DNA of 53,072 nt from an uncultured Nostocoides sp. GTDB lineage: Bacteria > Actinomycetota > Actinomycetes > Actinomycetales > Dermatophilaceae. Below are positions 26,640 to 40,455 of this stretch, in pieces (the stretch's first letter is position 1; each line of letters begins with the position of its first letter). Where the stretch lies: contig CALCXF010000146.1 of assembly GCA_937907685.1 (NCBI GenBank), forward strand, positions 1 to 53,072, given 5' to 3'. Under the pieces are notes generated by a model, which worked only from the letters and a program-made list of their open reading frames with translations, searched no databases and was not told the DNA's origin. The position numbers and the translations under genes are program-made.

Positions 26640-28204
26640 GCACGGCATCCCCCACGGCGTCGACGCCGGACCTGACCTTCGGGCAGACCTGGCCCACGCT
26701 GGACGTCTTCGGCGTGCTCGCGCGCGACCGCAGGGTCATCCCGGTCGTGCGCCGGCTCATGGGCGATGCCGAGACCCCGGTCGGCGTCTACCGCAAGCTC
26801 GCCGGTCAGCGCCCGGGCACGTTCCTCCTGGAGTCCGCCGAGCACGGCGGGGTGTGGTCGCGCTGGTCCATCGTCGGGGCCGCCAGCCGAGCGACGCTCA
26901 CCGAGCGGGACGGGGACGTGCACTGGATCGGTGAGCCCCCGGTCGGCGTGCCGACGAGCGGTCCGGCGACGGACGCCCTGCAGGCGACCATGGACGTGCT
27001 CGCCACCGAGCCGATCGCGGGTCTCCCGCCGCTCACCGGCGGGATGGTCGGGGCGATCACCTACGACGCCGTCCGGCGGTGGGAGCGGGTGCCCGCGACG
27101 ACCCCGGACGAGCTCGCGCTGCCCGAGCTGGCCCTCATGCTCGCGACCGACCTCGCGGTCCTCGACCACACCGACGGCTCGATACTCCTCGTCGCCAACG
27201 CGGTCAACTACGACGACACCGACGAGCGTGCCGAGCTCGCCTGGGCGGATGCCGTGGCGCGCCTCGACGCCATGACACGTGCCCTGGCGGCGCCCGCCGA
27301 GAGCACGGTGGCCGTCGTCGACACCGGCGCCGTCGAGGCCGGGATGGCCCGCGTGCGGTCCAACACCACACCCGAGCGGTACGAGGAGGTCGTCGAGCTG
27401 GCGAAGGAGGACATCCGGGCGGGCGAGGTGTTCCAGGTCGTCCTCTCCCAACGGTTCTCCCTCGACTGCCCGGCCGATCCGCTCGACGTCTACCGGGCGC
27501 TGCGTGCCTCGAACCCGAGCCCCTACATGTACCTGTTCCGGTTCCCCGCACCGGACGGCTCGTCGTACGCGGTCGTCGGCAGCTCGCCCGAGGCGCTCGT
27601 GCGCGTCACCGGTGACCGGGCGATCACCCACCCCATCGCCGGCTCCCGGCCGCGCGGGAAGACCCCGGAGGAGGACGTGCGTCTGGCCGACGAGCTCCTC
27701 GCCGACCCCAAGGAGCGCTCGGAGCACGTCATGCTCGTCGACCTGGGCCGCAACGACCTCCAGCGAGTGTGCCGACCGGGCACGGTCGACGTCGTCGAGT
27801 TCATGGACGTGCGCCGCTACAGCCACGTCATGCACATCGAGTCGACGGTCGTCGGGGAGACCCGGCCGGGGGTCAGCGCCTACGACGTGCTCGTGTCGAC
27901 CTTCCCGGCCGGCACGCTCTCCGGTGCTCCGAAGCCGAGGGCGCTGGCCCTCATCGAGCAGTACGAACCGTCTCGGCGGGGGGTCTACGGGGGCGTCGTG
28001 GGCTACCTCGACTTCCACGGCGACCTCGACATGGCCATCGCCATCCGCACGGCGGTCGTCCTCGACGGCGTGGCCCACGTGCAGGCCGGCGCCGGCATCG
28101 TGGCCGACTCGGTCCCGCGCACCGAGCACGAGGAGTGCGTGGCCAAGGCGGCGGCGGCCCTGCGTGCGGTCGCCACGGCCGGCGCGATGCGGACCGTGCG
28201 GTGA
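26636..28204 (+). CDS. trpE: Anthranilate synthase component I
   Basis: Converts chorismate to anthranilate, using ammonia from TrpG. The 522-residue protein has FLLESAE with Leu64-Leu65-Glu66-Ser67, the tryptophan feedback site that separates TrpE from PabB. The chorismate-binding domain shows [68 protein letters not shown] and [13 protein letters not shown]. The GTG overlaps the hisI stop. trpG and trpD are not in the window. No Trp-codon leader precedes it because it is coupled to hisI. Confidence 0.96.
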   Translation: MSTASPTASTPDLTFGQTWPTLDVFGVLARDRRVIPVVRRLMGDAETPVGVYRKLAGQRPGTFLLESAEHGGVWSRWSIVGAASRATLTERDGDVHWIGEPPVGVPTSGPATDALQATMDVLATEPIAGLPPLTGGMVGAITYDAVRRWERVPATTPDELALPELALMLATDLAVLDHTDGSILLVANAVNYDDTDERAELAWADAVARLDAMTRALAAPAESTVAVVDTGAVEAGMARVRSNTTPERYEEVVELAKEDIRAGEVFQVVLSQRFSLDCPADPLDVYRALRASNPSPYMYLFRFPAPDGSSYAVVGSSPEALVRVTGDRAITHPIAGSRPRGKTPEEDVRLADELLADPKERSEHVMLVDLGRNDLQRVCRPGTVDVVEFMDVRRYSHVMHIESTVVGETRPGVSAYDVLVSTFPAGTLSGAPKPRALALIEQYEPSRRGVYGGVVGYLDFHGDLDMAIAIRTAVVLDGVAHVQAGAGIVADSVPRTEHEECVAKAAAALRAVATAGAMRTVR

Positions 28205-28806
28205 GGCGACTGTCCCGCAAGGGCCTCGTCGCCCTCCTCGCGCTCGTGGGCGCGACGGGGATGCTCGTCAGCGCCTTCCGGCCGTGGGTGACCGGCGCGG
28301 TCGACGACGCCGTCCTCGGGGCCACGCAGATCAGCGCCACGGGCGCCGAGGTGGCCCCGGGGCTGAGCGCCGTGGCCCTCGCCGTGGCCGCTGCGGCGAT
28401 CGCCGTCGTGGCGGCCGGTCGGGTCGCTCGGGTGGTGGCCGCCATCGCGTATGCCGTCTGCCTCGTCCTCGCCGTCGGGCTGGCCGTGCGCGTCCTCGCC
28501 GACCCCGCAGGTGTGCTCGGCCCGGTGGCCGCGTCCCGGGTGGGCCGAACGGGGTCCGTCGAGGCGGTGGCCCACGCCACGGCCTGGCCCTGGGCCGCGC
28601 TGCTCGCAGCCGCCGTGGCGTTCCTCGGGCTCGTCGGTGCCGTGGTCGGACTGAGGACGTGGGGCGGTCCGTCCCAGCGCTACGAGGCACCGGACCTCGG
28701 TGCCGACGAGGTCGCCGGACCGCGCGGTGAACGTGTCACCAGCCAGTGGGACGAGCTCTCCGCCGGGAGGGACCCGACCGATGTGGGTCCGGAGCCTCCG
28801 ACCTGA
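28201..28806 (+). CDS. Tryptophan-biosynthesis-associated membrane protein (TIGR02234 type)
   Basis: A 201-residue protein with four hydrophobic segments: LVALLALVGATGMLV, GLSAVALAVAAAAIAVVAAG, AAIAYAVCLVLAVGLAVRVL and AALLAAAVAFLGLVGAVVGL. A polar C-terminal tail follows, with SQWDELSAGRDPT. Proteins of this size and layout lie between trpE and trpC in many actinomycetes; whether they move tryptophan or an intermediate is unknown. The GTG overlaps the trpE stop. Confidence 0.85.
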   Translation: MRRLSRKGLVALLALVGATGMLVSAFRPWVTGAVDDAVLGATQISATGAEVAPGLSAVALAVAAAAIAVVAAGRVARVVAAIAYAVCLVLAVGLAVRVLADPAGVLGPVAASRVGRTGSVEAVAHATAWPWAALLAAAVAFLGLVGAVVGLRTWGGPSQRYEAPDLGADEVAGPRGERVTSQWDELSAGRDPTDVGPEPPT

Positions 28807-28864
28807 CAGAATCGAGACCTCAGGCCCTGGCCGTCCGGGCCTCGCCATGCACGAGAGGTGAGAG

Positions 28865-29092
28865 ATGAACGAGCACGACGACCACGGGCACAGCCTCGCC
28901 GCCTGGGTGGCGGTGACGATCATGATCGTCGCCGCGGCGATCATGTCCGCTGCCGTGCTCTGGCCCAATGTGTGGCTGTTCATCGGAGGCGCCGTGCTCG
29001 CCGTCGTCGGCGGGGTGGCGGGCAAGGTGCTGTCGATGGCCGGATACGGGGCGGCCCAGCGGGACCGCGACGAGGCCCCGTCGATCCGTTGA
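28865..29092 (+). CDS. Small HGxxPAAW-type membrane protein
   Basis: A 75-residue protein with two membrane helices (about 10-32 and 37-52). The N-terminal DHGHSLAAW is this family's HGxxPAAW motif with Leu in place of Pro. It lies between trpE and trpC, as is usual in actinomycetes, and its role is unknown. GAGAGGTGAGAG before the ATG is a good ribosome-binding site. Confidence 0.85.
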   Translation: MNEHDDHGHSLAAWVAVTIMIVAAAIMSAAVLWPNVWLFIGGAVLAVVGGVAGKVLSMAGYGAAQRDRDEAPSIR

Positions 29093-29105
29093 TGCCGGCC
29101 GCACC

Positions 29106-29924
29106 GTGACCACCGTCCTCGACGAGATCGTCGCCGGAGTCCGAGAGGACCTCGCGGCGCGCGAGCGGCGTACCTCTCTCTCGGACGTCGAGGGCGCCGT
29201 TCTCAACGCCCCTCCCGCTCTCGACGCCGAGTCCGTGCTCCGCCGGCAGGGTCTCTCGCTCATCGCCGAGGTGAAGCGGGCGAGCCCGAGCGTGGGCGCC
29301 CTCTCCGACATCCCCGACCCGGGGGCCCTCGCCGGGGCCTACGCGGCAGGAGGGGCCGCGGCGGTCTCGGTCCTCACCGAAGGGCGCCGCTTCGCGGGAA
29401 GTCTCGACGACCTCGACGCGGTCCGGGGTGCCGTGGAGGTGCCGGTCCTGCGCAAGGACTTCGTCGTCAGCGGCTACCAGGTCTGGGAGGCCCGGGCCCA
29501 CGGTGCGGACCTCGTGCTCCTCATCGTCGCGGCGCTGACCGACGTCGAGCTGACCTCCCTCCTCGCGGACGCGGGAGAGCTGGGGATGGCGGCCCTCGTC
29601 GAGGTGCATGACGAGGTCGAGACCCAGCGCGCCGTCGACGCGGGGGCCAGCGTCATCGGCGTCAACGCGCGCAACCTCAAGACCCTCGAGATCCACCCCG
29701 ACACGTTCTCCCGCTTGCGTCCGCTCATCCCCGACCAGTGCGTCACCGTGGCCGAGTCGGGCATCGCTGGCCCCGACGACGCGGCGGCCTACGCGGCCCA
29801 GGGCGCGGATGCCGTGCTCGTCGGCGAGGCGCTCGTGCGCACCGGCGACCCCCGGTCCGCGGCCGCCGCCATCGTCTCCGCGGGCACCCCGACGCTCCCC
29901 AGGACGGGAGACGACCGTGCCTGA
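29106..29924 (+). CDS. trpC: Indole-3-glycerol-phosphate synthase
   Basis: Cyclises CdRP to indole-3-glycerol phosphate. The 272-residue barrel shows [13 protein letters not shown] (catalytic Glu and Lys), [24 protein letters not shown] (catalytic Lys), [22 protein letters not shown] and TVAESGI with the phosphate site. It is not fused to TrpF; no trpF gene is visible, and in actinomycetes the HisA/PriA isomerase usually does this job. The GTG follows the small membrane protein by 13 bases, and its stop lies inside the trpB start. Confidence 0.96.
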   Translation: MTTVLDEIVAGVREDLAARERRTSLSDVEGAVLNAPPALDAESVLRRQGLSLIAEVKRASPSVGALSDIPDPGALAGAYAAGGAAAVSVLTEGRRFAGSLDDLDAVRGAVEVPVLRKDFVVSGYQVWEARAHGADLVLLIVAALTDVELTSLLADAGELGMAALVEVHDEVETQRAVDAGASVIGVNARNLKTLEIHPDTFSRLRPLIPDQCVTVAESGIAGPDDAAAYAAQGADAVLVGEALVRTGDPRSAAAAIVSAGTPTLPRTGDDRA

Positions 29925-31173
29925 GCGCGCCGCGCCGCAGGGGGCCTCGGCAACCACCCGCGACCTCGTCCCCGAGTCGCTGCCGCGTCCCGGGCGGTTC
30001 GGCCCGTTCGGGGGCCGCTACGTCCCGGAGGCGCTGATCCCCGCGCTCGAGCAGCTCGACGAGGCGCGCCAGAAGGCCATGGTGGATCCCGAGTTCCAGG
30101 ACGAGCTGGCACGGCTCCACCGCACCTACACCGGACGGCCGAGCATCATCACCGAGGTTCCCCGGTTCGGAGCCCACTGCGGGGGAGCGCGGGTCATCCT
30201 CAAGCGGGAGGACCTCAACCACACGGGGTCGCACAAGATCAACAACGTCCTCGCCCAGGCGCTGCTGACCAAGCGGATGGGCAAGACGCGCGTCATCGCC
30301 GAGACAGGCGCCGGTCAGCACGGCGTCGCGACGGCCACCGCCGCCGCGCTCATGGGCCTGGAGTGCACCGTCTACATGGGCAGGGTCGACACCGAGCGGC
30401 AGGCCCTCAACGTCGCCCGGATGAAGATCCTCGGCGCCGAGGTGGTCCCCGTCGACCATGGCAGCGCCACCCTCAAGGACGCCATCAACGAGGCCCTGCG
30501 GGACTGGGTCACCAACGTCGCGAGGACCCACTACCTCATCGGCACGGTCACCGGGCCGCACCCCTTCCCGGAGATGGTCCGTGACTTCCACGCGGTCATC
30601 GGGGAGGAGGCCCGGGCGCAGGTCCTCGAGCTGACCGGCCGCCTTCCCGACGCCGTGCTCGCCTGCGTCGGCGGCGGCTCGAACGCCATGGGCATCTTCC
30701 ACCGCTTCGTGCCGGATGCCGGTGTGCGCCTCATCGGCATCGAGGCAGGTGGCGAGGGGCTCGAGTCCGGACGACACGCCGCACGCTTCGCCTCCACGGC
30801 GACCCCCGGCGTGCTCCATGGTGCGATGAGCTACCTCATGCAGGACGCCGACGGGCAGACCGCCCCGTCGCACTCGATCTCGGCGGGCCTCGACTACCCC
30901 AGCGTGGGCCCGGAGCATGCGTGGCTGCGCGACAGCGGCCGGGCCGAGTACCGGTATGCGACCGACGACCGGGTCATGGAGGCGTTCCGGCTCCTGAGCC
31001 GCACTGAGGGCATCATCCCGGCGATCGAGTCGGCGCACGCCCTGGTGGGCGCCATGGAGGTCGGCGAGGAGCTCGGCCCGCAGTCGTTGCTCCTCGTCAA
31101 CCTGTCCGGGCGCGGCGACAAGGACATGGAGACCGCTGCCGCGTACTTCGGTCTCGTGCCGGGATCTTCGTGA
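29917..31173 (+). CDS. trpB: Tryptophan synthase beta chain
   Basis: Joins indole and serine to make tryptophan. The 418-residue PLP enzyme has [26 protein letters not shown] with PLP Lys107, [18 protein letters not shown] with the catalytic Glu, [10 protein letters not shown] for the PLP phosphate, and [10 protein letters not shown] at the end. GTG at 29917 overlaps trpC by eight bases. It is the standard TrpB1 form that pairs with TrpA. Confidence 0.97.
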   Translation: MPERAAPQGASATTRDLVPESLPRPGRFGPFGGRYVPEALIPALEQLDEARQKAMVDPEFQDELARLHRTYTGRPSIITEVPRFGAHCGGARVILKREDLNHTGSHKINNVLAQALLTKRMGKTRVIAETGAGQHGVATATAAALMGLECTVYMGRVDTERQALNVARMKILGAEVVPVDHGSATLKDAINEALRDWVTNVARTHYLIGTVTGPHPFPEMVRDFHAVIGEEARAQVLELTGRLPDAVLACVGGGSNAMGIFHRFVPDAGVRLIGIEAGGEGLESGRHAARFASTATPGVLHGAMSYLMQDADGQTAPSHSISAGLDYPSVGPEHAWLRDSGRAEYRYATDDRVMEAFRLLSRTEGIIPAIESAHALVGAMEVGEELGPQSLLLVNLSGRGDKDMETAAAYFGLVPGSS

Positions 31174-31985
31174 CGACCACTGTCCGTGGGGTCGCGGAGG
31201 TGCTGAGCCGCTGTCGCGACGAGGGCCGCGCCGCCCTCGTGGGGTATCTCCCGGTCGGCTTCCCGACCGTCGAAGGCTCCCTCGAGGCGATGCGGGTGCT
31301 CGTCGAGGCCGGCTGCGACGTCGTCGAGGTCGGCGTCCCCTACAGCGACCCGCTCATGGACGGAGAGGTGATCCAGCAGGCAGCGGCGACGGCCCTCGCC
31401 CGCGGGGCCCGGGTCGACGACGTCTTCCGCGCCACCGCCACCGTCCGGGAGGCCGGTGCGCCCCCGCTCGTCATGACCTACTGGAACCTCGTGCTGCACC
31501 GCGGCGTCGACCGCTTCGCCGACGAGCTCAGCGCCTCCGGGGGCGCGGGGCTGATCACGCCGGATCTCATCCCCGACGAGGCGGAGGAATGGGTGGTGGC
31601 GAGCGACAGGCACGGGCTGGACCGCGTCTTCCTCGTCGCCCCGTCGTCCACGCCGGAGCGTCTCACCAAGGTCACCGAGGCCTGCCGCGGCTTCGTCTAC
31701 GCCGCCTCGACGATGGGGGTGACGGGGGCGCGCACTCGGGTCGACGCCGATGCGAAGGCCCTCGTGGAGCGTGTCCGAGCGGTGTCCGACCTGCCGGTCT
31801 GCGTGGGCCTCGGCGTCTCCACGCGCGAGCAGGCCGCGGAGCTCGCGGGGGACGCGGACGGCGTCATCGTGGGCTCCGCCCTGGTCCGCGCCCTGAGCGA
31901 CCCGGGCCCGCTCTCCGAGCGACTCGAGGAGCTTCGCACGCTGACCACCGATCTCGCCGCAGGGGTCCGGGAAGGGCGCCGATGA
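31170..31985 (+). CDS. trpA: Tryptophan synthase alpha chain
   Basis: Cleaves indole-3-glycerol phosphate and passes indole to TrpB. The 271-residue barrel shows [32 protein letters not shown] with the catalytic Glu and Asp, [17 protein letters not shown] and [11 protein letters not shown]. The GTG overlaps the trpB stop by four bases; its own stop overlaps the next start. Confidence 0.96.
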   Translation: MTTTVRGVAEVLSRCRDEGRAALVGYLPVGFPTVEGSLEAMRVLVEAGCDVVEVGVPYSDPLMDGEVIQQAAATALARGARVDDVFRATATVREAGAPPLVMTYWNLVLHRGVDRFADELSASGGAGLITPDLIPDEAEEWVVASDRHGLDRVFLVAPSSTPERLTKVTEACRGFVYAASTMGVTGARTRVDADAKALVERVRAVSDLPVCVGLGVSTREQAAELAGDADGVIVGSALVRALSDPGPLSERLEELRTLTTDLAAGVREGRR

Positions 31986-32509
31986 GCACGCGGACCGGGC
32001 ATGCCACGACCGACGTGGCCCGGGGCAGCCGGCGCAGGGAGCGGGTCATGGACGCCGTCGGCCTGGCCGCGCGGCTCCTCCTCGGCGGGGTCCTCATCTG
32101 GGCCGGTGCCGCCAAGGTGGGTCGACCGCTGACCGCCCAGCGCGCCGTCCAGGCCTACGAGATCCTCCCGATGGACGTCGCGGGGTGGGTCGGGCTGGCG
32201 CTGCCGTTCGTCGAGATCGTCCTCGGGGTGCTCCTCGTGCTCGGTCTCTTCACCCGCCCGGTGGCGATCGTCTCGACGCTGCTCATGCTCGCCTTCATCG
32301 CCGGCATCGCGCAGGCCTGGGCCCGTGGCCTCACCATCGACTGCGGATGCTTCGGCGGCGGTGGTCAGGTGGGAGCCGACGAGACGCGGTATCCCCAGGA
32401 GATCGCCCGAGACGCGTGCTTCGCCCTGGCCGGCGCCTGGCTGTGGTGGCGGCCGCGTACGCTCGCCTCGCTGGACCACGTCCTGTTCGGACAGCAGAGG
32501 AGAGCCTGA
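31982..32509 (+). CDS. MauE/DoxX-type membrane protein
   Basis: A 175-residue protein with four membrane helices. LAARLLLGGVLIWAGAAKVGRP and LALPFVEIVLGVLLVLGLF are typical of the MauE/DoxX redox-membrane group. DCGCFGGGG supplies a Cys pair at the membrane edge, which suggests electron transfer to a thioredoxin-fold partner. The following gene, six bases on, encodes exactly such a partner. The ATG overlaps the trpA stop. Confidence 0.85.
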   Translation: MSTRTGHATTDVARGSRRRERVMDAVGLAARLLLGGVLIWAGAAKVGRPLTAQRAVQAYEILPMDVAGWVGLALPFVEIVLGVLLVLGLFTRPVAIVSTLLMLAFIAGIAQAWARGLTIDCGCFGGGGQVGADETRYPQEIARDACFALAGAWLWWRPRTLASLDHVLFGQQRRA

Positions 32510-32515
32510 ACCACG

Positions 32516-33292
32516 ATGGCCAAGAAGCCCACCCAGTCCGCGGCGTCCGCCCGGCAGGCGAAGATCCAGGCGGCGCAGTCCTCGCGGGGCGGGGGCGCGA
32601 ACGTCATCGTCGTCGCGACCGTCGTCGTGGTCGTGGCGATCATCGCCGTCGTGGGGGGCGTCATCTGGGCCCAGTCGTCCGACCAGCAGGACGCCGCCGG
32701 TGGCGCCAACGCGCTGCCGCCCGGGGTGAGCGCGCTCGGCGCGGGCTTCCGGGGGTTCGCGGACGTGACCCCCGCTGCCGGAGCGCCAACGGTGGACCTC
32801 TACCTCGACTACCAGTGCCCCGCGTGCGCGAGCTTCGAGGGCGCCCTGGGCCCGACCATTCACGGTCTTGCGGAGGCGGGGAAGATCACGCTGGTCTACC
32901 ACGTGAAGAACTTCCTCGACGACAACCTCAAGAACGACAGCTCGACGAGGGCGGCCAACGGCGCGTTCTGTGCAGCCGATGCCGGACGGTTCCAGGAGTT
33001 CAGCGACCAGGTGTTCCCGAACCAGCCGGCGAGGGAAGGGGAGGGCTTCACGGACGCCCAGCTCAGGGGCTTCGCGGAGGCCGCCGGCATCAGCGGGGAC
33101 GCCCTGACGACGTGGCAGTCGTGCCTCGACGCGAGCACGTACACCGACTACGTCAACTCGGTCGAGGCGAAGAGCTTCGAGGACGGCGTCAGGGGCACCC
33201 CGACGGTCCGCATCAACGGGGAGATCGTCGACCTCGGGTCGATCGGCAGTCCGGAGCTGTTCACCCGGGCCGTCGAGAACGCGACGGCATGA
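32516..33292 (+). CDS. Membrane-anchored DsbA-like thiol-disulfide oxidoreductase
   Basis: A 258-residue protein with a short basic cytoplasmic start, one membrane helix (about 29-52), and an extracytoplasmic thioredoxin-fold domain. DYQCPACASFE has the active-site CPAC (Cys101 and Cys104), and GTPTV near 226 contains the cis-Pro loop. Two further Cys (FCAAD and SCLD) may form a structural disulfide. It probably oxidises or isomerises exported proteins and may exchange electrons with the upstream MauE/DoxX protein. Its stop overlaps the lgt start. Confidence 0.88.
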   Translation: MAKKPTQSAASARQAKIQAAQSSRGGGANVIVVATVVVVVAIIAVVGGVIWAQSSDQQDAAGGANALPPGVSALGAGFRGFADVTPAAGAPTVDLYLDYQCPACASFEGALGPTIHGLAEAGKITLVYHVKNFLDDNLKNDSSTRAANGAFCAADAGRFQEFSDQVFPNQPAREGEGFTDAQLRGFAEAAGISGDALTTWQSCLDASTYTDYVNSVEAKSFEDGVRGTPTVRINGEIVDLGSIGSPELFTRAVENATA

Positions 33293-34188
33293 CGGCGTTC
33301 CCGGCGACCATTCCCAGCCCATCGGTCGGGGTCATCCACCTCGGCCCTTTGCCCGTGCGCATGTACGCCCTGTGCATCCTCGTCGGGATCGTCGTGGCCA
33401 TCTGGCTCACCGGCCGCCGTCTGGTCCCCCGTGGCGGTGAGCCCGGGCAGGCGCTCGATGTCGCGGCGTACGCGGTGCTCTTCGGCATCGTCGGCGGCCG
33501 GCTCTACCACGTCATCACGACGCCCGACCCCTACTGGGGCGCCGGCGGCGCGCCGCTCGACGCCCTGAAGGTCTGGGAGGGCGGCCTCGGTATCTGGGGC
33601 GCGATCTCCCTCGGAGCCCTGGGGGCCTGGATCGGCTGTCGGCGTGCCGGCATCAGCTTCCTCGCGTTCGCCGATGCCGCCGCACCGGGCGTGGCCTTCG
33701 CCCAGGCCATCGGCCGGTGGGGCAACTGGTTCAACAACGAGCTCTACGGCCGGCCCACGACCCTTCCCTGGGGTCTGGAGATCCACCGGTGGGACTCCGG
33801 GGCGGGCCGGGCCGTGGTCGACCCCTCCGGCGACCCGGTGGTGCTCGGCGTCTTCCACCCGACGTTCCTCTACGAGTCGGTCTTCCTCGTCGTGCTCGGC
33901 GTCGCCCTGCTCCTCGTCGACCGCCGTCGTCGCCTGGCGCCCGGTCAGCTGCTGGGGCTCTACGTGGCCGGCTACCCGCTCGGCCGCATCGTCATCGAGA
34001 CGATGCGCACCGACGAGTCCGAGCTCATCCTCGGCCAGCGGCTCAACGTCTGGACGAGCATCGTCGTGTTCGTTCTCGGAGTCTGGATCGTGTGGTACTG
34101 CGGTCGAAGGGAGCGTGGGCGGCACGAGGCAGTGGTGTCCGCGGAGTCCCAGGATGTGGGATCGCACCGTTCGAATGGCAAGACGTGA
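33289..34188 (+). CDS. lgt: Prolipoprotein diacylglyceryl transferase
   Basis: Transfers diacylglycerol to the lipobox Cys of lipoproteins. The 299-residue, seven-helix protein contains the signature GRWGNWFNNELYG (about 142-154), the early VRMYALCILVGIVVA, GGRLYHVITTP, and HPTFLYES and RIVIETMRTDESE later. The C-terminus is polar and family-variable. The ATG overlaps the upstream stop. Confidence 0.96.
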   Translation: MTAFPATIPSPSVGVIHLGPLPVRMYALCILVGIVVAIWLTGRRLVPRGGEPGQALDVAAYAVLFGIVGGRLYHVITTPDPYWGAGGAPLDALKVWEGGLGIWGAISLGALGAWIGCRRAGISFLAFADAAAPGVAFAQAIGRWGNWFNNELYGRPTTLPWGLEIHRWDSGAGRAVVDPSGDPVVLGVFHPTFLYESVFLVVLGVALLLVDRRRRLAPGQLLGLYVAGYPLGRIVIETMRTDESELILGQRLNVWTSIVVFVLGVWIVWYCGRRERGRHEAVVSAESQDVGSHRSNGKT

Positions 34189-34199
34189 GGGACCGGCGC

Positions 34200-34205
34200 T
34201 AGCAT
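34200..34205 (+). promoter_or_regulatory. Candidate -10 of gltB
   Basis: TAGCAT, 84 bases before the gltB GTG, in the 101-base gap after lgt. It would give a leader of about 78 bases; no riboswitch or clear hairpin was recognised in it. Confidence 0.45.
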
Positions 34206-34289
34206 TCCCGCACGTGGCCAGAGCCGTCCGCGCCTGACCTTGCCGTGCCCGGCCCATGGGGCCGACGATCTCGAGGACGGTGATCCGAC

Positions 34290-38823
<4,534 letters not shown>

Positions 38824-38831
<8 letters not shown>

Positions 38832-40281
38832 CCCGCAGGGCTTCCTCAAGACACGCGAGCGCGAGCTGCCTCGGCGACGACCGGTGCCGGTCCGCATCAA
38901 GGACTGGAGGGAGGTCTACGAGGAGCAGCCGGTCACCGAGCTCCAACGCCAGGCCGGCCGGTGCATGGACTGTGGTATTCCCTTCTGCCACAGCGGTTGT
39001 CCCCTCGGAAACCTCATCCCCGAGTGGAACGACCTCGCGTGGCGCGGCGAGTGGCGCCAGGCGATCGACCGCCTCCACGCCACGAACAACTTCCCCGAGT
39101 TCACGGGGCGCCTGTGCCCAGCGCCCTGCGAGACGGCCTGCGTCCTCGGGATCAACCAGCCTGCGGTGACCATCAAGCAGGTCGAGGTCAGCATCATCGA
39201 CCGGGCCTTCGCGAACGGCGTCGTGACCCCGGAGGCCCCCGAGCGGCTCTCCGGCAAGACCGTCGCCGTCATCGGCTCCGGGCCGGCCGGCCTGGCCACG
39301 GCTCAGCAGCTGACCCGGGCGGGCCACACGGTGGCGGTGTACGAGCGCGCCGACCAGCCGGGAGGTCTGCTCCGCTACGGCATCCCCGAGTTCAAGATGG
39401 AGAAGTCCGTCCTGGACCGCCGCATCGCGCAGATGAAGTCCGAGGGAACGCGATTCCGCACCGGGGTCGACGTCGGCCGCGACCTCACGGGCGCGGACCT
39501 CCGCAAACGCTTCGACGCCGTCGTCGTCGCCGTGGGGGCGACGGTGCCCCGTGACCTCCCGGTGCCAGGCCGGGAGCTGGACGGGGTCCTCCAGGCGATG
39601 GACTTCCTGCCGCCGGCGAACCGCGTCGCCCTCGGCCAGAGCGTCGAGGGACAGGTCACCGCCGAGGGGAAGCACGTCGTCGTCATCGGCGGAGGCGACA
39701 CGGGCGCTGACTGCATCGGGACGGCCCACCGTCAGGGGGCACTGTCGGTGACGAGCCTGGAGATCCTGTCGCAGCCGTCGGCCGAGCGCCCGTCCCACCA
39801 GCCGTGGCCCACGTACCCGATGACCTTCCGGGTCGCCTCGGCGCACGAGGAGGGCGGCGACCGGGTGTACGCCGTGTCGACGAGCGAGATCGTGGGCGAC
39901 GAGCACGGCCGCGCGCAGGCCCTGCGCCTCCACGAGGTGCGCACGGGCGAGAACGGCTTCGAGAAGGTCGAGGGCAGCGAGCGTGAGCTGCCCGCCCAGC
40001 TCGTCCTGCTCGCCATGGGGTTCCTCGGCCCGCAGCAGGAGCTCCTCGAGCAGCTCGGCGTCGAGCGCGACGAGCGGAGCAACGCCGCCCGCGACGCGGC
40101 ATTCATGACGAACGTGCCCGGCATCTTCGTGGCGGGCGACGCGGGGCGCGGTCAGTCCCTCATCGTCTGGGCCATCGCGGAGGGGCGCTCGGCGGCCCAC
40201 GAGGTGGACGCCTGGCTCATGGGCAAGCCGTCGCGGCTGCCCCGGCCGGTCAACCCGACCGACCGCCCCCTCATGGCCTGA
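38824..40281 (+). CDS. gltD: Glutamate synthase, small (beta) subunit
   Basis: Feeds NADPH electrons to GltB. The 485-residue flavoprotein has two Cys clusters for 4Fe-4S centres ([17 protein letters not shown] and CPAPCETAC), the FAD motif [15 protein letters not shown], the NADPH motif [16 protein letters not shown], and [16 protein letters not shown] at the end. The GTG at 38824 overlaps gltB by eight bases. A GC hairpin and copy 2 of the 83-bp element follow. Confidence 0.97.
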
Positions 40282-40282
40282 A

Positions 40283-40298
40283 GGGGGCCCGGCCCCCC
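40283..40298 (+). terminator. GC hairpin after gltD
   Basis: GGGGGCCC followed directly by GGCCCCCC can fold as a G5/C5 stem with a five-base loop, starting one base after the gltD stop. Short loop and no U-run; a plausible but not certain terminator, just before copy 2 of the 83-bp element. Confidence 0.5.
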
Positions 40299-40306
40299 GC
40301 CCGGTC

Positions 40307-40389
40307 CTCCCCGACCTCGTCTGTCCGCGTGCGGCGACACGCCGCCCAGCAGCCCGAAATCCGGCAATCTCACAGACGAGGTCGGGGAG
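40307..40389 (+). repeat. 83-bp inverted-repeat element, copy 2, between gltD and pyk
   Basis: The arms CTCCCCGACCTCGTCTGT (40307-40324) and ACAGACGAGGTCGGGGAG (40372-40389) are perfect 18-base inverted repeats around a 47-base centre. The centre has a second hairpin, GCGGCG-ACA-CGCCGC. Length, arms and spacing match copy 1 at 7239-7321 exactly in size. No open frame of its own and no obvious target duplication. Confidence 0.85.
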
Positions 40390-40443
40390 CCCGAGGCCGG
40401 TTCCGCCATGTGGTGCGCGTCACGGTGGAAACGGTTACGCCGC

Positions 40444-40449
40444 TAGGCT
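40444..40449 (+). promoter_or_regulatory. -10 element of leaderless pyk
   Basis: TAGGCT followed by six bases and the pyk ATG at 40456. GGAAACGGTTACG just upstream could be an activator or repressor site, but no partner is known. Confidence 0.6.
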
Positions 40450-40455
40450 GGATCC

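Noticed and set aside
28822-28842. AGGCCC/GGGCCT hairpin before the HGxxPAAW gene as a trp attenuator
   Set aside because: Only six pairs, no leader peptide with Trp codons and no alternative helix; such short dyads are common at this GC content.
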